Origin: JALHUF01 sp050014795
Lineage (GTDB): Bacteria; Acidobacteriota; Terriglobia; UBA7540
Length of the DNA: 19,093 nucleotides
Assembly (NCBI GenBank): GCA_050014795.1
Contig: JBEKCQ010000064.1
Coordinates: forward strand, 1-19,093
Direction: 5' to 3'
Positions 13,661 to 19,093 of this stretch are shown in pieces. Below the pieces are notes generated by a model that ran no database searches, was not told where the DNA came from, and saw only the letters and a list, made by a program, of their open reading frames with translations. The position numbers and the translations under genes are program-made. How positions within the stretch are numbered: the stretch's first letter is position 1; every line of letters starts with the position of its first letter.

Positions 13661-15727
13661 TCAGGTCCCGGAGCGCAGTTCCCGCACGGCCTCGCGCACT
13701 TTGGGTATCAGGTCCGCGTACTGTCGGGGAGAGGCTTTTTCGAGAAACATCTGGAAGTAGCGCAAGGCTACCTCCTTGTTGCCGGCCTGTTGGTAGAGCA
13801 ATCCGAGGTTGAAGAGCGGTTCCACATCTTCCGTTCCCAACTCGATGGCCTTTTCGAAGTTTCGGCGGGCTCCCTCGGCGTCCCCGCGCTGGATAGCTAC
13901 CAGCCCCAGGCCGTTGTAAGCGGCAGCGTAGTGGTCGTCCTGAACGAGGATGGCCCGGAAGGCTCTCTCGGCGTCAGGCAAGCGGGTCTGTTCCAGGTAA
14001 GCGATGCCCAGGTTACGGAAGTTGTCGAGGTCGGTGGGATCGGCGCGCGTGGCATCCTCCATGGCGCGCACCCCGTTCGAAAGGTCGTGGACGCGCAGGT
14101 AAGCCTTGCCCAGGCGCGAGAGGATTATGTTGGTGGCCAGGCCCATTTCTACGGCGCCCCGATAAGTCGCGATGGCGCGCCGCCAGTCGCGCATCTTCTC
14201 GTAGGCCGTGGCGAGATACAACCGGGCCAGCGGGTTAGCCGAGTCGGCGCGCACGGCCGCCTCCATGATACGCGCCGCGGGCGCGAAGGCCTTGGCTTTC
14301 ATGAGCTGATCGTACTGCTGCATGGCGCGCAGGGTCGTCACCCGGTCCTTGGGATCGGGGCCCGACATGTTGAGGACGATCTCGCGCGGCGTACCCGCGC
14401 TGACGTAGCCTAGCGATTCCAGCTCCTGCCGGGTCTCGCGGTTCACGGGCGTGAAGGTGAGTTTCTGATCGTGCGCGGCGGGGCCGACAATCTCCCAGAT
14501 CTTCTTTTGCAGGTGATCGGCTTCGGCGGAGTGCTGGGCGATGACGTTTTCCTTCTCGCCCGGATCGCGCTCCAAGTCGTAGAGTTCGGGCCGGGGCGCC
14601 AGGATGAATTTCCAGCGGTCAGTGCGCATACCGCGCAGTTCCGACCAGTTCATGTAAGTCTTCGGATAGAGGGTCTCAATATAGGCGTAATTAGATCCTT
14701 TCCCGGGCAAGGGCTGGCCGCGCTCCATGAGCGGCCAAAGGCTCACGCCCTGGGCGGCCGGATTGGGCGCGAGTCCAAGAAACTCGGCAACGGTAGGCAA
14801 CAGATCAATCGAGCGCACCTGCGCCGCAATCACTTTACCAGCCGGCACACCCGGCCCAGCAACGACGAGGGGCACGTGCAATGTATCGTCGTAAATGAAG
14901 ATGCCGTGCGTCTGCTCGCCGTGGTCGTTCAATCCCTCGCCGTGGTCACCGATGGCGATGACCAGCGTGCGCTCTCGCAGACCTTGTTGTTCGATGAAGT
15001 CCACAAGCCGGCCGACCTGCTCGTCGGTGTAAGCGATTTCGCCCGAGTACGGATCTTTGGGGTAGGCACTCTTGTAAGGCTCGGGCGGCTCGTAAGGCTC
15101 GTGGGGATCGTAGTAGTGAACCCAGAGAAAGAACCTCTGGCGGCCGTGCTGCTTCAGCCAATCAAGTGCCCGGTCGGTGGTGAGGGCCGCCCGGCGCTCT
15201 GGGAAAACACCCGGCAGTCTTCCTTCTTCCTCTCGCGACGTCATCTGGTCGTCGTAAACGTCAAATCCCTGCTGGAGGCCGAACACGCGCCCCACCGCCT
15301 TCGAGCCCACAAAGGCAGCGGTCTGGAAGCCCGCACTCCGAGCCATGCTGGCCAACGTCAGATGTTTGGGATCGAGCACGAACCCGCCCATGTCGCGCAA
15401 TTGGTGAACTTCCGGGTAGGTTCCCGTGAACATGGAGGCGTGAGAGGGCAGGGTCAGCGGCACCGCCGTGATGGCATGAGCGAAGCGGACACCGCGCGCC
15501 GCCAGGGCGTCCAGATGCGGCGTCTTTGCTCCTCGCGGCAGCTTGCTCACCGCCTCATGCGCATAGCAGCTGAGATGGTCGGCGCGCGTGGTGTCGAGCG
15601 TGACAAACACGACGTTCAAGTCCCGCGCCGGGGGCGTCGTGGTCTGGCGGCTGCACGCCGCCAGGCACATGCTTGCCCCGAACAGCAAGGCACCTCGCCA
15701 CCACCGCGATCGAGCCGCAAATTCCAT
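13661..15727 (-). CDS. Sulfatase-like (alkaline phosphatase superfamily) lipoprotein with C-terminal TPR repeats
   Basis: The 688-residue form from ATG 15727 is chosen because AGAGGAGC precedes it, a promoter -10 lies at 15765-15770 (so upstream starts would be partly or wholly untranscribed), and it gives a lipoprotein signal, MEFAARSRWWRGALLFGASM then LAAC with Cys25 for lipidation. Residues 37-420 are a sulfatase fold: FVTLDTTRADHLSCY (Asp45 metal ligand), PLTLPSHASMFTG in the nucleophile position, and AIGDHGEGLNDHGEQTHG (Asp261, His262, His274). The nucleophile is Thr92, not Cys or Ser as in formylglycine sulfatases, so a conventional sulfatase activity is doubtful; other family members use Thr or Ser for phosphoester or phosphotransfer chemistry. 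Residues about 455-680 hold TPR repeats (e.g. LFNLGLLYQQAGNKEVALRYF), probably for partner binding. It lies between the two receptor genes. Anchoring is predicted in the inner or outer membrane facing the periplasm. Confidence 0.88.
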   Translation of the reverse strand: MEFAARSRWWRGALLFGASMCLAACSRQTTTPPARDLNVVFVTLDTTRADHLSCYAHEAVSKLPRGAKTPHLDALAARGVRFAHAITAVPLTLPSHASMFTGTYPEVHQLRDMGGFVLDPKHLTLASMARSAGFQTAAFVGSKAVGRVFGLQQGFDVYDDQMTSREEEGRLPGVFPERRAALTTDRALDWLKQHGRQRFFLWVHYYDPHEPYEPPEPYKSAYPKDPYSGEIAYTDEQVGRLVDFIEQQGLRERTLVIAIGDHGEGLNDHGEQTHGIFIYDDTLHVPLVVAGPGVPAGKVIAAQVRSIDLLPTVAEFLGLAPNPAAQGVSLWPLMERGQPLPGKGSNYAYIETLYPKTYMNWSELRGMRTDRWKFILAPRPELYDLERDPGEKENVIAQHSAEADHLQKKIWEIVGPAAHDQKLTFTPVNRETRQELESLGYVSAGTPREIVLNMSGPDPKDRVTTLRAMQQYDQLMKAKAFAPAARIMEAAVRADSANPLARLYLATAYEKMRDWRRAIATYRGAVEMGLATNIILSRLGKAYLRVHDLSNGVRAMEDATRADPTDLDNFRNLGIAYLEQTRLPDAERAFRAILVQDDHYAAAYNGLGLVAIQRGDAEGARRNFEKAIELGTEDVEPLFNLGLLYQQAGNKEVALRYFQMFLEKASPRQYADLIPKVREAVRELRSGT

Positions 15728-15764
15728 CACGTCGCGTGCTCCTCTGAACCGCCGATCTCGCTGC

Positions 15765-15793
15765 ATTCTAGCGTAATCGCCCGCCAAGGCCAA
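15765..15793 (-). promoter_or_regulatory. Sigma70-type promoter of the sulfatase-like gene
   Basis: On the - strand a -35 TTGGCC (15793-15788, 4 of 6) and a -10 TAGAAT (15770-15765, 5 of 6) are 17 bases apart. Transcription would start near 15758, about 30 bases before ATG 15727. It lies after the terminator of the second receptor gene, so the sulfatase-like gene appears to be a separate unit. Confidence 0.58.
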
Positions 15794-15824
15794 ACTCCAG
15801 AACACCTTTCCGCTCTCGATGGTA

Positions 15825-15864
15825 GAAACAGAAAGGACCTCGCAGCCTCAGGGCTGCGAGGTCC
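15825..15864 (-). terminator. Rho-independent terminator of the second TonB-dependent receptor gene
   Basis: A perfect 13-bp stem (GGACCTCGCAGCC at 15835-15847 against GGCTGCGAGGTCC at 15852-15864) with a 4-nt loop begins 28 bases past the receptor stop. Reading the - strand it is followed by TTTCTGTTTC, a moderately U-rich tail. The direction fits - strand transcripts. Confidence 0.82.
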
Positions 15865-15891
15865 GAAAGAGACAGAGGAAATGCTAAGAGC

Positions 15892-18800
15892 TCAGAACTC
15901 CAGTCTCGCGCCAAGCTGAACGTTTCGCGGATTGCTTACGGTGCCGTTCCACATCCCGAACGTCGGGCTGGAGATGTCGGTGTCGAAACTCGTATTTCCA
16001 AAGCACTGGTTCGAGCACGTGAAGGTGTGCCAGTTCCAGATATTGAAGAACTCGGCACGGAATTGAAAACTCAACCGTTCCGTGATTTTGGTGTCCTTGA
16101 TGAACCCGAGGTTCTGGTTGTGATAGCCAAAGCCCCGCACGTCGCTCATGCGCGGTCCCTGGCCGTAATAGCCAAACGCCTCAAAGGATGAGAGGGGCTC
16201 GAAGGCGTACTTGTTGAAGAGCGGTCGGTTGGGATCGAAGGTGCCCTTGCCTTGAGCCCAAGGGTTCGCCCCAGGGAGGATCGCCGGAATGCAGGCCACG
16301 CGGAACTCTCCCGGGACGTTGCAGGTGCCCGAGCGGAAGAAGAACGGAGTCCCGGAAGAAGCTCGGAAGAGGGTGCTCATGGTCCAGCCAGCCACCAGTT
16401 TGTCCAGTACGCCGCGCGTGTTCAGGTAGCTCTTGCCCCGGCCAAAGGGCAGTTCGTAAATGAAGGACAGGGACAAGGTCTGCGGCACGTCGTCAATGGC
16501 CAGGCCCTTGTTGCGCTGCCGCTCGTACGGCGAAATCACCCCCTGGACTCCGCTCCAGGTCATGGCGTCCGATTGTGTGTTATCCGAACTGCCGAGCGTT
16601 TTGGAGAGCGTGTACGAGGCGAGCAGGAAGGTACCCTGTGCGAACCGTTTCTCGGCCTTGACCTGCAAGGAGTGATAGGTCGAGTTGCCGGCGTTCTCGT
16701 TCATCCCTCTGAGAGCACTGCAATACTGAGGATAGGGCAAGAGCGCCTGCGCCAGGGTGGGTGCGCAGCCCAGTTGGCCGATCCAGCCGGCGTAGGGAAC
16801 GGACACACCTTGTATGGTGGTCTGTTCATCCGGAAACTCCTCGAGGAGTCCTTCCCCATACTGTGTCAGGAGTTTCGGATCAAGGGCGTTAAGCGGTGCA
16901 ATCGTGGAGGGCAAACGAGTTCCTTTGTTCCCCACGTAAGCACCGGTAAGCGTGAAGTTGGTGCCGAACTGGTGCTCGATGCTCAAGTTCCACTGCTGGG
17001 CGTACGAGCGACGATTCGCATCGAACGGCTTGTACTGAATGTCCTGCCCATTCAAGTAGGAGGAATCGATGAAGGGCGGCAGCGTGCGCCCAGCCATCGG
17101 GAATCCTTGGCTGAGAATGAACGCCGGTGTCATCCCGCCCCCACTGCTGGACTCGTTAAAGGTGGCATTGAAGCCGTCCAGCGAAATGCTCGATTCCCAC
17201 CCGGGGTAGAACGCCTGCGTGTAGAAGACGCCAAAGCCGGCTCGGATTACAGTCTTGGAAGTGGGGCTGTAGGCAATACCCAGGCGAGGTGCGAAACCAC
17301 CCCACCAGGTTTTCTCGGGATGACGCGCACCGAACGCCGCCGATCCCCAGGACTCTCCGGTCATCAGATCGTGCGTGCCGGCAAAGGCCAGCCGGCCCGG
17401 CCTGCCGCCGGCGCCCGGGTTGGCCCCGAGGGGATCGAAGAACGAGTGGTGGTCATACAACTCCGTTGCGGGAGTCATGGTGTCCCAACGAACCCCGTAA
17501 TTGATGCTCAGCTTGGGCGTGGCCTTCCAGGTATCTCCGACGTGGAAGATATAGTAGCTGGAGCGGGGATACCTCGCCCCAATCGTCGTATAGGTGACAT
17601 TGGCGTTATCAACCTGTTCCAACAGGAAGCTGGCAACTGAGTTGCCACTGGTGATGCCATATAACCCCGTGGTTCCGGAGGAGAAACCAAAATACCCCCC
17701 CCCATTGACCTTGTTGCGGATATTCTGGCCCAGGCTGCGGTACTCGCCCCCGAACTTGATGGTGTGCTTACCTTTCACCCAAGTCAGCGTGTCCATGAAG
17801 ATGTACGTCTGCCTCGTGGTGCGGTTGGGTACGTTACTGCCGTAATTGTTGCCATAGTCCTGGTAATCGCCGAGGCTGACCACGGGAGGAGAATCACTGG
17901 CAACTCCCGCTATTCTGGGTAAGGCACTCTCGGCCTTTAACCAGTTGATGGAGCCGTATCCTTCGTTCCGGTCGAGGTAACCGAAACCGAAGTGGTTGAG
18001 CAAGGTGGGAGTGAACGTGTGATCCCACCGCGCACGGTCCACAAACGAGAACTGCGGGGCAGTGAACGTGTTGTTATCGATCTGGGGCGGCAACAATGTG
18101 TCCAAATAGGGCGGAGCACCCTGGTACCAGACGGTGACACTGATGTGATCCTTGTCGCCGATGTACTGGTCGCCGCGGAACATCAGGTAGTTTGCCGTGG
18201 TGACCGTAACCTCCTGCCGCGGCTTGGGCACGAGGTAGTTGTTAAGCGGGATTCCGAAGGGCGTATCCCGGTTGGGCTCGGGGAAGTACTGGAGCCATTG
18301 GAGCGCCAGGGAGTCTGCAAAGCGGTCAGGGCAAATCACGTTAAGCTGCCCGTTGCACTGAAATTGCGCCCGTGTCCATTTGGTGGGATCGTTCGGGAAC
18401 CCGTGCTTGTCTGTCGTGTCGGGGTCGTAAATGGGAATCAGCTCTCCCGTATCGGCGTTTCTCCAGTCGGTGAAGTCCCCGTTCCGATTCTTCATGCTCG
18501 GTATGGAAATGGTCGGGGCCACCACACCGCCGGATCGGCGAAAGCCCTCCAAGTTGAGGTAGAAGTAGCTCTTCTTCCGGCCCGTGTTGAACCAGGGGAT
18601 GTTCCTGCCGCCCGGGAGCTTGAACGGGCCGCCCAGGTATCCACCGAAGTCGTGTTCATAATCGACAGGCCTCTGATCAGACCCAAACTGACGAGCATTC
18701 AGCGCCGTGTTCCGGAGGTACTCATAGACCCCGCCGTGAAAGTTGGCGCCGCCCGACTTGCTCTCCACCACAATCTGGCCGGAGAGACTGGAGCCGTATT

Positions 18801-19093
18801 CGGGGGCATAACTTGAAGTGAGCACTCTCAGTTCGCTCACCATGTCCGGGGTCATGGGGAAGTCCGAGTAGATGGAGATCATCCCGGTCTGGTTCATCAT
18901 GCCCTCCTGCATGCTGGCGCCGTCCATGACCGCTTCGTCGCCGGTTTGCAGGCCGCCGTTAATGCGCGCGTCGAAGGGATTATCCCCGCCTCCTGTCGAT
19001 ACGCCCGGCATCAGGATGGCAAACGAGGCGGCGGAACGCACCGTTCCTGCTACGAGCAGGGGGAGGTCCTTCAAGGTGCTCGGTGTAACCCCG
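15892..19093 (-). CDS. Oar-like TonB-dependent outer-membrane receptor, C-terminal 1066 residues (N-terminus outside window)
   Basis: The frame stays open to the window edge (GVTPSTLKDLPLLV... before the TTG at 19074), so the signal peptide and any carboxypeptidase-regulatory-like domain lie beyond it. The visible part starts in the plug (LKDLPLLVAGTVRSA, MPGVSTGGGDNPFDARINGG, MDGASMQEGMM) and continues through SSYAPEYGSSLSGQ and SKSGGANFHGGVYEYLRNTA into the barrel. Barrel landmarks also found in the first receptor include WVKGKHTIKFGGEYR, PRLGIAYSPTSKTVIRAGFGVFY, NSTYHSLQVKAEKRF and DTKITERLSFQFRAEFFNIWN. It ends VQLGARLEF, with the C-terminal Phe of outer-membrane barrels. The family is a TonB-powered importer or surface receptor; the substrate is not evident. 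The two receptors are related but differ in most loops, suggesting different ligands. Its terminator lies at 15825-15864. Confidence 0.93.
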   Translation of the reverse strand, partial: GVTPSTLKDLPLLVAGTVRSAASFAILMPGVSTGGGDNPFDARINGGLQTGDEAVMDGASMQEGMMNQTGMISIYSDFPMTPDMVSELRVLTSSYAPEYGSSLSGQIVVESKSGGANFHGGVYEYLRNTALNARQFGSDQRPVDYEHDFGGYLGGPFKLPGGRNIPWFNTGRKKSYFYLNLEGFRRSGGVVAPTISIPSMKNRNGDFTDWRNADTGELIPIYDPDTTDKHGFPNDPTKWTRAQFQCNGQLNVICPDRFADSLALQWLQYFPEPNRDTPFGIPLNNYLVPKPRQEVTVTTANYLMFRGDQYIGDKDHISVTVWYQGAPPYLDTLLPPQIDNNTFTAPQFSFVDRARWDHTFTPTLLNHFGFGYLDRNEGYGSINWLKAESALPRIAGVASDSPPVVSLGDYQDYGNNYGSNVPNRTTRQTYIFMDTLTWVKGKHTIKFGGEYRSLGQNIRNKVNGGGYFGFSSGTTGLYGITSGNSVASFLLEQVDNANVTYTTIGARYPRSSYYIFHVGDTWKATPKLSINYGVRWDTMTPATELYDHHSFFDPLGANPGAGGRPGRLAFAGTHDLMTGESWGSAAFGARHPEKTWWGGFAPRLGIAYSPTSKTVIRAGFGVFYTQAFYPGWESSISLDGFNATFNESSSGGGMTPAFILSQGFPMAGRTLPPFIDSSYLNGQDIQYKPFDANRRSYAQQWNLSIEHQFGTNFTLTGAYVGNKGTRLPSTIAPLNALDPKLLTQYGEGLLEEFPDEQTTIQGVSVPYAGWIGQLGCAPTLAQALLPYPQYCSALRGMNENAGNSTYHSLQVKAEKRFAQGTFLLASYTLSKTLGSSDNTQSDAMTWSGVQGVISPYERQRNKGLAIDDVPQTLSLSFIYELPFGRGKSYLNTRGVLDKLVAGWTMSTLFRASSGTPFFFRSGTCNVPGEFRVACIPAILPGANPWAQGKGTFDPNRPLFNKYAFEPLSSFEAFGYYGQGPRMSDVRGFGYHNQNLGFIKDTKITERLSFQFRAEFFNIWNWHTFTCSNQCFGNTSFDTDISSPTFGMWNGTVSNPRNVQLGARLEF

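Noticed and set aside
14471..15919. Long open frame (482 codons) on the + strand
   Set aside because: It is antisense to the sulfatase-like gene and runs across its promoter and the terminator of the second receptor gene; it has no recognisable domain.
16252..17640. Long open frame (462 codons) on the + strand inside the second receptor gene
   Set aside because: It is a shadow of the receptor coding frame with Arg/Gly-rich, non-conserved sequence.

Overview
The window reads as chromosomal DNA from a member of the Acidobacteriota (Solibacter/Terriglobia-like) or a close relative, possibly from a metagenome. This is an inference from gene content: two very large Oar-like TonB-dependent receptors with a carboxypeptidase-regulatory-type N-terminus, a sulfatase-fold lipoprotein fused to TPR repeats, a tandem PilZ protein with a zinc-ribbon insert, a neutral-ceramidase-like hydrolase, GC-rich codon use and GTG starts. 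No rRNA, tRNA, CRISPR array, integrase or insertion sequence was seen.

Layout: bases 1-3512 are read on the + strand. They hold the 3' part of a neutral/alkaline-ceramidase-like hydrolase (1-993), a GNAT acetyltransferase interrupted by an in-frame TGA (1307-1840), a single-domain STAS protein behind a near-consensus sigma70 promoter (2110-2526), and a PilZ/zinc-ribbon/PilZ protein (2694-3512). From 3676 to the end everything is on the - strand: a NarL-type response regulator and its histidine kinase in one operon (3676-6267), an exported GH42-like glycoside hydrolase (6493-9390), a complete Oar-like TonB-dependent receptor (9541-13269), a sulfatase-like/TPR lipoprotein (13661-15727), and a second Oar-like receptor whose N-terminus lies beyond the window (15892-end).

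The - strand genes from about 6.5 kb onward look like a loose polysaccharide- or glycan-use neighbourhood: two outer-membrane import receptors, one periplasmic or surface hydrolase with a GH42-type barrel, and one phosphatase/sulfatase-superfamily lipoprotein. They appear to be separate transcription units. Both receptor genes end in perfect GC-rich hairpins followed by U-rich tracts, and good sigma70-like promoters precede the first receptor and the sulfatase-like gene. No SusD-like partner is present. The two-component pair and the STAS and PilZ genes are signalling genes with no demonstrable link to the glycan genes.

The items most worth a second look are the in-frame TGA in the GNAT gene, the Thr in place of the Cys/Ser nucleophile in the sulfatase-like protein, the altered acid/base and zinc-site motifs in the GH42-like enzyme, and the SusD-less receptor/hydrolase cluster. 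I did not find convincing evidence for a wholly new system.
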